Assembly (NCBI GenBank): GCA_016223165.1 | Contig: JACRPO010000002.1 | Coordinates: forward strand, 62,001-126,000 | Length of the DNA stretch: 64,000 nt | Reading direction: 5' to 3' | DNA from: Burkholderiales bacterium | Lineage (GTDB): Bacteria > Pseudomonadota > Gammaproteobacteria > Burkholderiales > Burkholderiaceae_C | Part shown: positions 24,548 through 35,231 of the stretch, piece after piece | Layout: each line of letters begins with the position of its first letter | Numbering within the stretch: the stretch's first letter is position 1 | Position numbers and translations under genes: made by a program | The notes under the pieces: model-generated | What the model saw: the letters and a program-made list of their open reading frames with translations, nothing else | The model's database searches: none | Told to the model about the DNA's origin: nothing

Positions 24548-25870
24548 ATGAGTGAACTCGGCCCCTCCCCGCTCGCCGCCGGCGAGCGCAACCTCAGCGT
24601 CGACGAGGCACGCGAGGCCATTGCCGCGGCACTGCGGCCGTTGCCGCGCAGCGCCTCGCTCGAGCTGCCTTTGCAGGAGGCCGTCGGCCGCGTGCTCGCC
24701 GCCGACCTGATCTCGCCGATCGACGTGCCCGCGCACGACAACTCGGCGATGGACGGCTACGCCTTCGCCGGCAGCGCACTGCGCGCCGACGCCACCACCG
24801 TGCTGCGCGCGGCCGGCACTGTCTACGCCGGCCGGCCCTTCGCGGGCACCCTGGCGCCCGGCCGCTGCCTGCGCATCATGACCGGCGCCGTCATGCCCGC
24901 GGGCGCCGACACCGTCGTGCCGCTCGAACTGGCGCAGGTGCAAGGCGCTGCCGACAGCGGCGAGGTGAGCATCGCCCCCGGCGTGATCCGCCCAGGCGAG
25001 AACCGGCGCAAGCGCGGCGAAGATCTCGCCGCCGGCAAGCCGGCGCTGCGGGCCGGCCGCCTGCTGCGCCCGGCCGACCTCGGACTCGCCGCCTCGCTCG
25101 GCCTTACACATGTGCGGGCGATGCGGCCGCTCAAGGTGGCGCTCTTCTCCACCGGCGACGAAGTGGTCGAGCCCGGCGCGCCGCTGCCCGAAGGCTGCAT
25201 CTACGACAGCAACCGCTTCTCGCTCGGCGCCGCGGTGCGCCGCCTCGGCATGGAGGTCATCGACCTCGGCCTTGTGCGCGACGACCGCGCGGCGCTCGCC
25301 GCCGTGATCGAGCGCGCCGTGGCCGAAGCCGATGTCGTCATCACCAGCGGCGGCGTCAGCGCGGGCGACGCCGACTACACGCGCGACATCCTGGCGCAGG
25401 CGGGCGACGTGTCGTTCTGGAAGGTGGCGATGCGGCCGGGCCGGCCCTTCGCGTTCGGGCCGCTGCGGCGGCCGCTCGACCAACGGGCGGCGGCAGAGGG
25501 TGCACCTGCGCCGTCCTCCTGGCTCTTCGCGCTGCCCGGCAACCCCGTGGCGGCGCTCGTCACCTTCTACGCCTTCGTGCGCGACGCGCTGCTCGCGCTC
25601 GCCGGGGCAACGCCGGTGCCGCTGCCGCTGCTGAGCGCGCGTTCGACGGTGGCGATCCGCAAGCGCCCCGGGCGCACCGAGTTCCAGCGCGCCATCGTCG
25701 AGCCCGCGCCCGATGGCGGCGGCTGGCAGGTCCGCCTCTTCGGCAGCCAGGGCGCGGGCGTGCTGCGCAGCATGAGCGAGGCCAACGCGCTGGTGGTGCT
25801 CGGCCACGCGCAGGGCTCGGTGGCCGCGGGCGATGCGGTGGCGGTGTGGCTCTTCGACGGGCTCGTCTGA
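24548..25870 (+). CDS. moeA: Molybdopterin molybdenumtransferase MoeA
   Basis: A 440-residue enzyme that inserts molybdate into adenylylated molybdopterin in the last step of molybdenum cofactor synthesis. The ATG at 24548 is chosen because the conserved N-terminus ([23 protein letters not shown]) follows at the expected distance. Motifs seen are [37 protein letters not shown], the MoCF-type [16 protein letters not shown], and LPGNPVAA. The length is typical. fdhD and mobA lie 2-4 kb downstream, making this a dispersed Mo-cofactor neighbourhood. Confidence 0.95.
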   Translation: MSELGPSPLAAGERNLSVDEAREAIAAALRPLPRSASLELPLQEAVGRVLAADLISPIDVPAHDNSAMDGYAFAGSALRADATTVLRAAGTVYAGRPFAGTLAPGRCLRIMTGAVMPAGADTVVPLELAQVQGAADSGEVSIAPGVIRPGENRRKRGEDLAAGKPALRAGRLLRPADLGLAASLGLTHVRAMRPLKVALFSTGDEVVEPGAPLPEGCIYDSNRFSLGAAVRRLGMEVIDLGLVRDDRAALAAVIERAVAEADVVITSGGVSAGDADYTRDILAQAGDVSFWKVAMRPGRPFAFGPLRRPLDQRAAAEGAPAPSSWLFALPGNPVAALVTFYAFVRDALLALAGATPVPLPLLSARSTVAIRKRPGRTEFQRAIVEPAPDGGGWQVRLFGSQGAGVLRSMSEANALVVLGHAQGSVAAGDAVAVWLFDGLV

Positions 25871-25938
25871 TCCGACAGCCGCCGCCACACTCGCCGCGCG
25901 GCCCGGTCAGGCGAGCCGCATGAGACGCATGCGCCGCA

Positions 25939-27870
25939 TCAATCGAGCAGCCGCTCCATCTCGTCCATCACCTCGTTCATGCGCCGCACCAGCGAGCGGT
26001 AGGGCGCCGGGCTCGTGAGGTCCAGCCCGGCCCGCACGAGCAGTTCGTGCGGCGGCACCGAACTGCCCGCGCGCAGCACGCCGAGGTAGGCATCGCGCAC
26101 GCCGGGCCGGCCGGCCGCGATCTGCTCGCCGAAGTGGAACGCGGCCGTAATCGAGGTGGCGTAGGCGTAGACGTAGAACGGGCGGTGGAAGTGCGAGATG
26201 AAGGCCCACTCGGTGCACACCTTGGGGTCGATCTGCAGCACGCCTTGCCCGCTGCCGTGGTAACGGCGCAGCAGGTCGCAGTAGATCTGCGTGAAGCGCT
26301 TGCCCGACATCGCCTCGCCGCGCTGCACCGCGTCGTGCGCCTGCAGCTCGAACTCGGCGAACATGGCCTGGCGGAAGAAGCCGCCGCGGATCTCCTCCAG
26401 CACGCGGCCGAGCACGAAGAGCCGCTCCTCCTTCGAGCCCGCACGCGCCAGCATGTGGTGGTTGAGCAGCACCTCCTTGGTCATCGAGGCGATTTCGGCC
26501 AGGAAGAGCGGGTAGCCCGCCGTCTCGAACGGCTGCGCGCGCTGCGCCAGCATCGTGTGCAGGCCGTGCCCCCACTCGTGCGCGAAGGTGGAGAGGCTGC
26601 CGTAGGTGTCCTGGTGGTTGAGGAAGACGAAGGGCGGCTCGCCGTACACGCCCGTCTGGTAGGCGCCCGAGCGCTTGCCCGCTGCCGGGCGCACATGCAT
26701 CGTGCGCGCCGACAGCGCCAGCTTCAGCAGGCCCTGCACCTCTTCGCCCAGCGGCTGCAGCGCCGCCAGCGTGATCGCGCCCGACTCAGTGATGTCGTAG
26801 CGGCGCGTCGACTGGACCATGTCGGGGTAGACATCGTGGTAGTGCAGGTCGGGCAGCCTGAGCAGGCGCTGGCGCAGGCGGAAGTAGCGGTGCAGTGCCG
26901 GCAGGCCGGCGTTGACCTCGGCCACGAGCGTGCGCAGGATGGCTTCGGGCACCTCGCTCGGCGCCAGCGAGGCCGCCACCGCACTCGGGTAGTGGCGCAG
27001 GCGCGCGTTGATGACGCCCGATTGCACACGCTGCGCCAGCAGGGTGCCGAAGGTGCCTTCGAACTGGGCGTAGGTCTTGAAGAACTGCTCGAAGGCCTGC
27101 TGCCGCACGGCGCGGTCGGGGTGCTCGCGCAGCTGCTGGTAGCCGGTGTCGGAGACGCGCACCGGGCGGCCGTCGACCACCAGCTGCGGCCACTCGATGT
27201 CGGAGGCGACGAGCATCGAGCGGGCCTCGCTCGCCACGCCGAGCAGCGGCGCCTGCGCAGCGAGCGCCGCCTCGGTCTCGGCCGAGAGGCGGTGCGCGGC
27301 CAGGCGCAGCACGTTGGCCAGGCGGCGTGCATGGCGCGCGAGGCCGGGCTCGGCGCGCTGGAGGGCCTCGATGCGCTCGCGGCCGAGGGCCTGGATGGCC
27401 GGGTCGATCCAGGCCGTCGCGCTGCCTGCCTCGCCCCAGAGCGCATTGGCCAGCGCGCTGCGCTCCTGGTTGCGGCGCTCGCGGTTGTCGGTGGAGATCT
27501 GGGTGCTCGCGAAGACCCACAGCTTCTGCATGCGACGCTGCAGGGCCGACTGGCGCTCGAGCACGCCGAGCAGCGCCTTCGCCTCCGCCGCGGAGGTGAG
27601 CGAGCCCTGCAAGGCGCGCAGGGCCGGCAGCTCGGCGCGGATCGCCTGGCGCTCGGCCTCCCAGGCGGCGTCGTCCGGAAACAGGCGTGTCAGGTCCCAG
27701 ATCTCGCGCAGGCTCTCCGCGCGGCTGTCACGTGGCTCGCCGGCAGGCGCCTGGGCATGCAGCGCTGTCGCGGCCAGCCCCTGCAGGACCAGCGCGACAC
27801 CCACGAATGCCGCGACACGCGCCGGAACGCACCGCGCCACCGGCTCGAATGGCGATGAAGACAACGACAT
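25939..27870 (-). CDS. pepF: Exported M3-family oligoendopeptidase F-like metallopeptidase
   Basis: A 643-residue zinc peptidase of the PepF/M3B group. The active-site helix is FAHEWGHGLHTM (HEXXH), with the third ligand region in LFLAEIASMTKEVLL. The N-terminal region has the group's WDLTRLFPDDAAW opening. Unlike the usual cytoplasmic PepF it carries a signal peptide (FVGVALVLQGLAATALHAQ), so it likely digests oligopeptides in the periplasm. It lies between moeA and fdhD without a functional link. The gene is convergent with moeA (68 bp apart) and 30 bp downstream of fdhD. Confidence 0.9.
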   Translation of the reverse strand: MSLSSSPFEPVARCVPARVAAFVGVALVLQGLAATALHAQAPAGEPRDSRAESLREIWDLTRLFPDDAAWEAERQAIRAELPALRALQGSLTSAAEAKALLGVLERQSALQRRMQKLWVFASTQISTDNRERRNQERSALANALWGEAGSATAWIDPAIQALGRERIEALQRAEPGLARHARRLANVLRLAAHRLSAETEAALAAQAPLLGVASEARSMLVASDIEWPQLVVDGRPVRVSDTGYQQLREHPDRAVRQQAFEQFFKTYAQFEGTFGTLLAQRVQSGVINARLRHYPSAVAASLAPSEVPEAILRTLVAEVNAGLPALHRYFRLRQRLLRLPDLHYHDVYPDMVQSTRRYDITESGAITLAALQPLGEEVQGLLKLALSARTMHVRPAAGKRSGAYQTGVYGEPPFVFLNHQDTYGSLSTFAHEWGHGLHTMLAQRAQPFETAGYPLFLAEIASMTKEVLLNHHMLARAGSKEERLFVLGRVLEEIRGGFFRQAMFAEFELQAHDAVQRGEAMSGKRFTQIYCDLLRRYHGSGQGVLQIDPKVCTEWAFISHFHRPFYVYAYATSITAAFHFGEQIAAGRPGVRDAYLGVLRAGSSVPPHELLVRAGLDLTSPAPYRSLVRRMNEVMDEMERLLD

Positions 27871-27900
27871 CGGGCGATCTTGCCGCCCGCGGCCTCGGCG

Positions 27901-28794
27901 TCAATCGGTGGCGAGCCGAAGGCGCTCGGCGCCGCTGTAGCAGAGGTAGCGCCCGCCGCCGGCGCGGCCGATGAGCGTCAGGTGCAGCTGCTCGGCGAGC
28001 TGCTGCCCCATGGCCGTGGCGCCGTTGCGCGACACGACGAGCGGGATGCGCAGCTGCGCGGCCTTCAGCACCATCTCGCTGGTCAGCCGGCCCGTGGTGT
28101 AGAGCCAGCAGCCCTCGCCGGCCACGCCTTCCATCGCCATCCATCCGGCCACGGTGTCGACGGCGTTGTGCCGGCCCACGTCTTCGACGTGCACGAGCAT
28201 CTGCGGCTCGCCGGCGGCGCCGAGGCCGCCACTCTCCCGCTGCGCCTGCTGCGCCTGCTGCACTTGCCATAGCGCCGTGCCGTGCACCGAGCCGGCCTCG
28301 CGGTGGATGCTCGGCAGCGCGCGCATCGCGTCGAGCAGTTGCACGAGCACGGCGTGCTCGACCGAGCCGGCGTCCTGCGTGGCCGGCGGCAGCGGCGGGA
28401 CGCGATCGAGCCAGTCGCCGAACACCGTGCCCTGGCCGCAGCCGGTGGTGACGGTGCGCCGGGCGAGCCGCTCGGCGAGGCCGCTGACGCCATGGCGCGT
28501 GTGCACGGCGGCGGCGGCGACGTCCCAGTCGACGGTGATCGATTCAATCTCCGTCGCGCTCGCGACCAGGCCCTGGTTGAGCAGGTAGCCGAGCGCGAGC
28601 AGCTCGGGCTCCTGGCCGAGCGTCATCAGCGTCACCAACTCCTGGCGGTCGACGTACAGCGTGAGCGCACGTTCGGCCGCCAGCGGCACCTGCCGCCGGC
28701 TGCCGTCGGCCGAGACCACGAGGACGTCGCGCGTCAGCGGCACATGCGCGGCGGTGAGCCTGGGCAGCGGCGGCCAGCGGTCGGGTCCGTTCAT
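27901..28794 (-). CDS. fdhD: Formate dehydrogenase sulfurtransferase/accessory protein FdhD
   Basis: A 297-residue protein that transfers sulfur to the molybdenum (or tungsten) bis-MGD cofactor of formate dehydrogenase. The ATG at 28794 is used because the conserved region starts soon after. Motifs are LYVDRQELVTLMTLGQEPELLALGY (split at Leu/Met), TTGCGQGT with the sulfur-carrying Cys, VEDVGRHNAVDTVAGW, and TTGRLTSEMVLKAAQ. Its presence implies that this organism makes a Mo-dependent formate dehydrogenase, although none is in the window. It is divergent from mobA (108 bp gap). Confidence 0.95.
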   Translation of the reverse strand: MNGPDRWPPLPRLTAAHVPLTRDVLVVSADGSRRQVPLAAERALTLYVDRQELVTLMTLGQEPELLALGYLLNQGLVASATEIESITVDWDVAAAAVHTRHGVSGLAERLARRTVTTGCGQGTVFGDWLDRVPPLPPATQDAGSVEHAVLVQLLDAMRALPSIHREAGSVHGTALWQVQQAQQAQRESGGLGAAGEPQMLVHVEDVGRHNAVDTVAGWMAMEGVAGEGCWLYTTGRLTSEMVLKAAQLRIPLVVSRNGATAMGQQLAEQLHLTLIGRAGGGRYLCYSGAERLRLATD

Positions 28795-28902
28795 CGGCGC
28801 AGTGGAACACAAAGCCCGCGGCCCGCTCTTTGCCGCGGTCAAGTTTCCGCGGCATGAGGTCGCACGAGAATCGGGCCGTCCCCACCCGCCAGCCTCGACG
28901 CC

Positions 28903-29577
28903 ATGGACCCCTCACGCCCTGAACGCCAACTCGTCACCGGCCTCGTGCTCGCGGGCGGCCGCGGCAGCCGCATGGGCGGGCTCGACAAGGGCCTGCAGTT
29001 GCTGGACGGGCAACCGCTGGTGTGGCATGCGCTCGAGCGGCTGCGGCCGCAGGTCGGCGCGTTGGCCATCAACGCCAACCGCCATCACGACGCCTATGCG
29101 GCCTTCGGCGTGCCGGTGTGGCCCGACGCGCTCGCGGACTTCCCCGGCCCGCTGGCGGGCATGCTGGCCGGGCTCGCCGCGTTGGAGGGTTCGCAGACCG
29201 AGTGGCTCGTGACCGTGCCCTGCGACACGCCGCGCTTCCCCGTCGACCTGGTGGCGCGCCTCTTCGCGGCGGCCCGCGAGGCCGGGGCGCGCGCCGCGAT
29301 GCCGGTGACGACCGAAGGGGAGGCGGCCGGCGCGGCGGGCCCAGCGAAGCCGCAACCGCCGCAGCCGCAGCCCGTCTTCTGCCTGCTGCACCGCTCGCTG
29401 CGCCCGGCGCTCGAGGCGGCGCTGGCCGGCGGCGAGCGCAAGATCGAGCGCTTCACGCGCGGCCAGGGCCAGGTGCTCGTGCCCTTCGACGACGCCGACG
29501 CGTTCTTCAACGCCAACACGCTGGAGGAGCTCGAACGACTGCGCGGCATGGCACCGCGCCGGCCATCCGGCGATTGA
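28903..29577 (+). CDS. mobA: Molybdenum cofactor guanylyltransferase MobA
   Basis: A 224-residue enzyme that attaches GMP to Mo-molybdopterin to give the MGD form. The nucleotide-binding signature is LVLAGGRGSRMGGLDKGLQ (19 residues), followed by VPCDTPRFP with the metal-binding Asp, and FCLLHRSLRPALE. A Pro-Gln repeat (PQPPQPQP) inserts into a loop near residue 148. It pairs functionally with fdhD, encoded divergently just upstream: MGD is the cofactor form that formate dehydrogenases need. Confidence 0.95.
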   Translation: MDPSRPERQLVTGLVLAGGRGSRMGGLDKGLQLLDGQPLVWHALERLRPQVGALAINANRHHDAYAAFGVPVWPDALADFPGPLAGMLAGLAALEGSQTEWLVTVPCDTPRFPVDLVARLFAAAREAGARAAMPVTTEGEAAGAAGPAKPQPPQPQPVFCLLHRSLRPALEAALAGGERKIERFTRGQGQVLVPFDDADAFFNANTLEELERLRGMAPRRPSGD

Positions 29578-29628
29578 ATCGCGATCGAGCCCGAGGTCGG
29601 TGTCGAACGGTACCGCGCGGCGACCCTC

Positions 29629-30723
29629 TCAGGTCGTCTTGCTCACCGTGATGGTCGGGAACTTGCTGCTGAAGTCCTTCGCCTTCGCCGCGATCTTGAT
29701 CGCCACCGTGCGCGCCACCTGCTTGTAGAGCGCGGCGATCTCGCCTTCGGGCTCGGCGGCCACGCTGGGCCGGCCGCCGTCGGCCTGCTCGCGGATCTTC
29801 ATCGTCAGCGGCAGCGCGCCGAGGTAGTCGACCTTGTATTCGGCGGCCATCTTCCTGCCGCCGTCGGCACCGAAGATGTGTTCGGCGTGCCCGCACTGCG
29901 TGCAGACGTGCACGGCCATGTTCTCGACGATGCCGAGGATGGGCACGCCCACCTTCTCGAACATCGACAGGCCCTTCTTCGCGTCGATGAGGGCGATGTC
30001 CTGCGGCGTCGTGACGATGATGGCGCCGGTGAGCGGCACCTTCTGGCTCAGCGTGAGCGCGATGTCGCCGGTGCCGGGTGGCATGTCGACGAGCAGGTAG
30101 TCGAGGTCGTGCCAGTTGGTCTGGCGCAGCAACTGCTCGAGCGCCTGCGTGGCCATCGGGCCGCGCCAGATCATCGCCTGGTCGGGCGCGACCATGAAGC
30201 CGATGCTCATGACCTGCACGCCGTGGTTCTCCATCGGCGCCATCGTCTTGCCGTCGCTGCTCTCGGGCGTGCCGCTGATGCCCATCATCATCGGCTGGCT
30301 GGGGCCGTAGATGTCGGCGTCGAGGATGCCGACGCTGGCCCCTTCGGCGGCCAGCGCAAGCGCCAGGTTGGCCGTCGTCGTGCTCTTGCCGACGCCGCCC
30401 TTGCCCGAGGCGACGGCGACGATGTTCTTCACCCCCGGCAGCAGCTGCACGCCGCGCTGCACCGCGTGCGCGGTGATCTTCGTGGTGATGGCGACGCTGA
30501 CGTTGCCCACGCCGGGCACCTTGCGCGCCGCCGCCACGAGCGCCGCGCGCAGCGCCGCATGCTGGCTCTTCGCGGGATAGCCGAGCTCGAGGTCGAAGGC
30601 GAGGTCGTCACCCTCGAGGCGCACGTTGCGGATGGCGCGCGTGGAGACGAAGTCCTTGCCGGTGTTGGGATCGACGACCGTCTTCAGTGCTTCGAGCACG
30701 GCGGCTTCGGTGGCGGTGGACAT
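29629..30723 (-). CDS. apbC: Iron-sulfur cluster carrier protein Mrp/ApbC
   Basis: A 364-residue P-loop NTPase that carries and delivers Fe-S clusters. The N-terminal DUF59/MIP18 domain (1-90) begins [20 protein letters not shown]. The deviant Walker A is [19 protein letters not shown]; further motifs are [12 protein letters not shown] and [14 protein letters not shown]. The cluster-binding CxxC is in [19 protein letters not shown]. It is divergent from metG with a 150-bp gap, a gene order common in Burkholderiales. Confidence 0.95.
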   Translation of the reverse strand: MSTATEAAVLEALKTVVDPNTGKDFVSTRAIRNVRLEGDDLAFDLELGYPAKSQHAALRAALVAAARKVPGVGNVSVAITTKITAHAVQRGVQLLPGVKNIVAVASGKGGVGKSTTTANLALALAAEGASVGILDADIYGPSQPMMMGISGTPESSDGKTMAPMENHGVQVMSIGFMVAPDQAMIWRGPMATQALEQLLRQTNWHDLDYLLVDMPPGTGDIALTLSQKVPLTGAIIVTTPQDIALIDAKKGLSMFEKVGVPILGIVENMAVHVCTQCGHAEHIFGADGGRKMAAEYKVDYLGALPLTMKIREQADGGRPSVAAEPEGEIAALYKQVARTVAIKIAAKAKDFSSKFPTITVSKTT

Positions 30724-30857
30724 GGGACGCGGATCTCCGGAGGCTTTCGGGGCGCCTGCTGTGCGAGGTTGCTGTGCGAGGTGGACAGGGGCTGCGGCAA
30801 CGCCGCATCGAGAGGCGCAGGAGTCTATCCGAGGGGGGATGCCCACAGGCGGCCACC

Positions 30858-30863
30858 TAGAAT
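30858..30863 (+). promoter_or_regulatory. Likely -10 element (TAGAAT) for metG
   Basis: TAGAAT ends 10 bp before the metG ATG, so the transcript would be nearly leaderless. The same hexamer precedes the DUF3460 gene (45688) and the last gene of the window (63792). No clear -35 is visible at any of the three. Confidence 0.4.
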
Positions 30864-30873
30864 CGCGCCCATC

Positions 30874-32979
30874 ATGCCGCGCAAGCTCTTCGTCACCACC
30901 GCCCTGCCCTACGCCAACGCCGCCTTCCACATCGGCCACATGATGGAGTACATCCAGGCCGACATCTGGGTGCGGCTGCAGCGCATGTGCGGGAACGAGG
31001 TGCACTTCGTCTGCGCCGACGACGCGCACGGCGCGCCGATCATGATCGCCGCGGAGAAGGCGGGCAAGACGCCGCAGCAGTTCGTGGCCGAGCTGGCCGC
31101 CGGGCGCAGGCCCTTCCTGGACGGCTTCCATATCGCCTTCGACCACTGGCACAGCACCGATGCCCCCGAGAACCACGAGCTGGTCAAGAGCATCTATCAG
31201 GCGCTGCAGAAGAACGACCTGATCGACACGCGCGTCGTCGAGCAGTTCTTCGATCCCGAAAAGGGCATGTTCCTGCCCGACCGCTTCATCAAGGGCGAGT
31301 GCCCCAACTGCGGCTTCGCCGACGCCTACGGCGACAACTGCGAGAACTGCGGCGCCGTCTACGCGCCCACCGACCTGAAGAACCCGTACTCGGCGCTCTC
31401 GGGCGCGACGCCGGTGCTGAGGAAGAGCGACCACTTCTTCTTCCGCCTCTCCGACCCGCGCTGCGTCGAGTTCCTCGAGGCCTGGACGCAGGACGGCCGC
31501 CTGCAGCCCGAAGTCGCGAACAAGGTGCGCGAGTGGTTCAAGCGCGACGAGGCCGGCAAGGTGAGCCTGGGCGACTGGGACATCAGCCGCGACCCGCCCT
31601 ACTTCGGCATCGAGATCCCCGATGCGCCGGGCAAATACTTCTACGTCTGGCTCGACGCGCCGGTGGGCTATCTCGCCTCGCTCAAGCACTGGTTCGGCAA
31701 GCAGGGGATCGATTTCGACGCCTACCTCGCCGACCCCGCCGTCGAGCAGATCCACTTCATCGGCAAGGACATCGTCACCTTCCACACGCTGTTCTGGCCG
31801 GCGATGCTGAAGTTCAGCGGCCGCAAGGTGCCCGACCTGATCTACGTGCACGGCCACCTGACGGTGAGCGGCGAGAAGATGAGCAAGAGCCGCGGCACCG
31901 GCATCAGCCCGCTGCGCTACCTCGAGCTCGGCATGAATGCGGAGTGGCTGCGCTACTACATCGCCGCCAAGCTCAACGGCCGCGTCGAGGACCTCGACTT
32001 CAACCCCGAAGACTTCATGGCCCGGGTCAACGCCGACCTCGTGGGCAAGTACATCAACATCGCCAGCCGCGCCGCCGGCTTCCTGAGCAAGCGCTTCGGC
32101 GGCACGCTCTCCGGCGATGTCGGTGTCGAGGGGCGCGTCCTGCTCGACGGGCTGCGCGCGCACGCCGAGACGGTGCGCGAGCTCTACGACACGCGCGAGT
32201 TCGGCAAGGCGCTGCGCGAGGTGATGGGGCTCGCCGACCGCGTGAACGAGTACGTCGACCAGCACAAGCCCTGGGAGCTCGCCCGGCAGGCCGGCATGGA
32301 TGCGGCGCTGCACGACGCATGCACCGTGTGCATCGAGGCCTTCCGCGTGCTCACCGTCTACCTGAAGCCGGTGCTGCCGGCGCTTGCGGGGCAGGTCGAG
32401 GCCTTCCTCGGCATCGCGCCGCTGAAGTGGGCTGATGCGCAGCGCTCCATCCACCACGGCGGCGCGCACCGCATCCACGACTACAAGCACCTGATGCAGC
32501 GCGTCGACGCGAAGATGCTCGATGCGCTCTTCGAGCCCCCGGTCGCAGCGTCCGCAGCGGCCGAGGCGGCGGACCCTGCTCCGGCGCAGAGCCTGCCCGG
32601 CGGCGAGGCGATCGCCGCCACCATCGGCATCGAGGAATTCGCCAAGGTCGACCTGCGCATCGCGAAGATCGTCGCGGCCGAGCGTGTCGAGGGCAGCACG
32701 AAGCTGCTGCTTCTGACGCTCGACGCCGGCGAGGGTCACGATGCGGAAGGCCGCCCGAGGCTCCGCAACGTCTTCAGCGGCATCGCCTCGGCCTACACGC
32801 CCGAGCAGCTCGCCGGCAAACTCACGGTGCTGGTGGCCAACCTGGCGCCGCGCAAGATGAAGTTCGGCGTCAGCGAGGGCATGGTGCTCGCCGCCAGCCA
32901 CGCCGACGAGAAGGCGCACCCGGGCGTGTTCGTGCTCGAGCCGTGGCCGGGTGCCATGCCCGGGTTGCGCGTGCGCTGA
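30874..32979 (+). CDS. metG: Methionyl-tRNA synthetase
   Basis: A 701-residue class I synthetase that charges tRNA-Met. The HIGH-type motif is in [13 protein letters not shown]. The zinc knuckle has Cys pairs in ECPNCGF and NCENCGAVY, and the KMSKS loop is in [13 protein letters not shown]. An anticodon-binding helical domain follows. The C-terminal 110 residues form an EMAP/Trbp111 tRNA-binding OB domain ([34 protein letters not shown]), separated by an Ala-rich linker. The length and domain order match the MetG1 form of proteobacteria. Confidence 0.97.
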   Translation: MPRKLFVTTALPYANAAFHIGHMMEYIQADIWVRLQRMCGNEVHFVCADDAHGAPIMIAAEKAGKTPQQFVAELAAGRRPFLDGFHIAFDHWHSTDAPENHELVKSIYQALQKNDLIDTRVVEQFFDPEKGMFLPDRFIKGECPNCGFADAYGDNCENCGAVYAPTDLKNPYSALSGATPVLRKSDHFFFRLSDPRCVEFLEAWTQDGRLQPEVANKVREWFKRDEAGKVSLGDWDISRDPPYFGIEIPDAPGKYFYVWLDAPVGYLASLKHWFGKQGIDFDAYLADPAVEQIHFIGKDIVTFHTLFWPAMLKFSGRKVPDLIYVHGHLTVSGEKMSKSRGTGISPLRYLELGMNAEWLRYYIAAKLNGRVEDLDFNPEDFMARVNADLVGKYINIASRAAGFLSKRFGGTLSGDVGVEGRVLLDGLRAHAETVRELYDTREFGKALREVMGLADRVNEYVDQHKPWELARQAGMDAALHDACTVCIEAFRVLTVYLKPVLPALAGQVEAFLGIAPLKWADAQRSIHHGGAHRIHDYKHLMQRVDAKMLDALFEPPVAASAAAEAADPAPAQSLPGGEAIAATIGIEEFAKVDLRIAKIVAAERVEGSTKLLLLTLDAGEGHDAEGRPRLRNVFSGIASAYTPEQLAGKLTVLVANLAPRKMKFGVSEGMVLAASHADEKAHPGVFVLEPWPGAMPGLRVR

Positions 32980-32998
32980 CGAGGCGCAGGCCGCCCTT

Positions 32999-34177
32999 TC
33001 AGTCCAGCGTCTGCTTGTAGCGCTTCAGCGCCACAGCCCCGGCCACGGTCAGGAAGAGCAGCATCGGCCACAGTTCGGGCAGCGTCTGCAGCGCGTCGTT
33101 GCCCTTGAGCATGATGCCGCGCACGATGCGCAGGAAGTGCGTCAGCGGCAGCACCTCGCCGAGCACCTGCGCCCACCGCGGCATGCCGCGGAACGGGAAC
33201 ATGAAGCCCGACAGCAGGATCGAGGGCAGGAAGAAGAAGAAGGTCATCTGCACCGCCTGCAGCTGATTGCGCGCCAGCGTGCTGAAGGTGAAGCCGACGG
33301 CGAGGTTGGCGAGCATGAAGACACCGATCATCGCCAGCAGCAGGGCCAGGCTGCCGACCATCGGCACCTCGAACAGCAGCCAGGCCGCGAGCAGGATGAC
33401 CCCGAGCTGCACGTAGCCGATGACGATGTACGGCGCGATCTTGCCCACCATCACCTCGAAGGGCCGCACCGGCGTGGCGAGCAGGTTCTCCATCGTGCCG
33501 CGCTCGCGCTCGCGGGTCATGGCCAGGCCCGTCAGCATCACCATCGTCATCGTCAGGATGGTGCCGATGAGGCCGGGCACGATGTTGTAGCGCGACAGGC
33601 CCTCGGGGTTGTAGCGGCGGTGGATGCGGACCTCGAACGGCTGCGGCGCCGGCTGCAGCGCGCGCAGCGGCCCGGTGAGCTCGGGCGCGAGCGCCTGGTT
33701 GGCGAGCTGCCCGAGCGCGGCGATGGCGTTGGCCGACGCCGACGGGTCGGTGGCGTCCGCGGCCACCAGCACCGCCGGCCGCTCGCCGCGCAGCACGCGC
33801 CGCGAGAAGTCCGCCGGCACGGCCACCATGAACTGCACCTCGCCGGTCTCGAGCAGGGCTTCGCCCTCGCTTTCGCTCGCGGCCTGGTGCGTGACCTTGA
33901 AGTAGCCGGTGTTCTGAAGCGCCGCCACGAAACGGCGCGCCATCGGCCCGGTGTCGTGCACGACCAGCGCCGTCGGCAGCCCCTTGGGGTCGGTGTTGAT
34001 GGCGTAGCCGAAGAGCACGAGCTGCAGCACCGGGATACCGATCGCCATCGCGAACGTCAGGCGGTCGCGCAGCATCTGCTGGAATTCCTTGATGAACACC
34101 GCCAGCGTGCGTGCCGCCGACAGCCGGGCCGGGCGCCCGCGGCTCACTGGAACACCTTCGTGCTCGCACTCCGGCAT
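32999..34177 (-). CDS. ABC-2 type exporter permease (YhhJ/YbhR-like)
   Basis: A 392-residue membrane component of an ABC exporter. After the first helix (LTFAMAIGIPVLQLVLFGYA) comes a large periplasmic domain of about 150 residues. Five helices follow, with the ABC-2 hallmark MTRERERGTMENLLATPVRP. The last helices contain FFFFLPSILLSGFMFPF and the conserved LPLTHFLRIVRGIML. It is the third gene of an HlyD-ATPase-permease operon, 25 bp after the ATPase. Only one permease is encoded, where YbhFSR-type systems have two, so it probably acts as a homodimer. Substrates of the family include drugs and cationic compounds; the actual one is unknown. Confidence 0.9.
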   Translation of the reverse strand: MPECEHEGVPVSRGRPARLSAARTLAVFIKEFQQMLRDRLTFAMAIGIPVLQLVLFGYAINTDPKGLPTALVVHDTGPMARRFVAALQNTGYFKVTHQAASESEGEALLETGEVQFMVAVPADFSRRVLRGERPAVLVAADATDPSASANAIAALGQLANQALAPELTGPLRALQPAPQPFEVRIHRRYNPEGLSRYNIVPGLIGTILTMTMVMLTGLAMTRERERGTMENLLATPVRPFEVMVGKIAPYIVIGYVQLGVILLAAWLLFEVPMVGSLALLLAMIGVFMLANLAVGFTFSTLARNQLQAVQMTFFFFLPSILLSGFMFPFRGMPRWAQVLGEVLPLTHFLRIVRGIMLKGNDALQTLPELWPMLLFLTVAGAVALKRYKQTLD

Positions 34178-34202
34178 GAGCCCTTCGGGCGGCCGGGCGG
34201 GC

Positions 34203-35231
34203 TCACTCGGCCGCCTCCGCGGCGAAGTTGTCGCGCGCCTGGCCGATGAGGCTGATGAAGACGTCCTCGAGATTGGCTTCGGTGCGCCGCCACTCGAGGC
34301 CGGGGCGGCCGCGATGCGGCGCGATGGCCACGGCGAGCTGCGCCTCGTCGCGGCCGGCCACGTGCAAGGTGTTGCCGAACGCGGCCACGCTCAGCACGCC
34401 GGGGGCTGCCTTCAGGGCCTCGACGAGCGCCACCTGCGTGCCCGCACCCTCGCCCTGCACGGCCCAGACGACGAGGCCGGCGCCGGCGATGATCTCGGCC
34501 TGCGTGCCCCGCGCCAGCACCTTGCCGTAGGCGATGTAGACGAGCTCGTGGCAGCGCTCGGCCTCGTCCATGTAGTGCGTGGAGACGAGCACCGTGATGC
34601 CTTCGCCGGCCAGCGCATGGATCTGGTCCCAGAACTCGCGCCGCGCTTTCGGGTCGACCCCGGCCGTGGGTTCGTCCAGCAGCAGCAGGCGCGGCTCGTG
34701 CATCAGGCAGGCGGCGAGCGCGAGGCGCTGCTTCCAGCCGCCCGAGAGCGTGCCCGCGAGCTGCTGCTGCCTCTGCACGAGGCCCAGCCGCACGAGCGTG
34801 CGCTCCACCGCTCCGCGCCGGTCGGGCAGCTCGTACAGGCGGCCGATGAAGTCGAGGTTCTCGCGGATCGACAGGTCCTCGTACAGGCCGAAGCGCTGCG
34901 TCATGTAGCCGACCTGGCGCCGGATCTCCAGCGCCTGCGCGCCGATGTCCAGGCCCAGGCAGGTGCCGCTGCCGGCATCGGGCACGAGCAGGCCGCAGAG
35001 CATGCGGATGGTGGTGGTCTTGCCGCTGCCGTTGGGCCCGAGGAAGCCGCAGATGCGGCCCGGCGCCACCCGCAGCGCGACGTCGTCCACCACGGCCCGG
35101 CCGCCGTAGCGCTTGGTGAGGCCGCGCACGTCGATGGCGGGCGCCGCGGCGGCGTCGGTATCGGCGTCGGTGTGGGTGTCGGCGCCGACGCCGGCGTTCG
35201 CGGTGCGGGTCGTGCCGGCCATGCCGGTCAT
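34203..35231 (-). CDS. ABC exporter ATP-binding protein
   Basis: A 342-residue ATPase for the adjacent permease. The ATG at 35231 overlaps the stop of the upstream HlyD gene (ATGA). Motifs are Walker A GPNGSGKTTT, Q-loop YMTQRFGLYEDLS, signature LSGGWKQRLALA, Walker B LLLLDEPTAGVD and switch His in VSTHYMDEAE. A Thr/Asp/Ala repeat (TDADTDAA) forms an unconserved N-terminal extension of about 30 residues. The C-terminal 80 residues are the DUF4162-like tail found in drug-export ATPases. It has a single ATPase domain, unlike the double-domain YbhF. Confidence 0.93.
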   Translation of the reverse strand: MTGMAGTTRTANAGVGADTHTDADTDAAAAPAIDVRGLTKRYGGRAVVDDVALRVAPGRICGFLGPNGSGKTTTIRMLCGLLVPDAGSGTCLGLDIGAQALEIRRQVGYMTQRFGLYEDLSIRENLDFIGRLYELPDRRGAVERTLVRLGLVQRQQQLAGTLSGGWKQRLALAACLMHEPRLLLLDEPTAGVDPKARREFWDQIHALAGEGITVLVSTHYMDEAERCHELVYIAYGKVLARGTQAEIIAGAGLVVWAVQGEGAGTQVALVEALKAAPGVLSVAAFGNTLHVAGRDEAQLAVAIAPHRGRPGLEWRRTEANLEDVFISLIGQARDNFAAEAAE

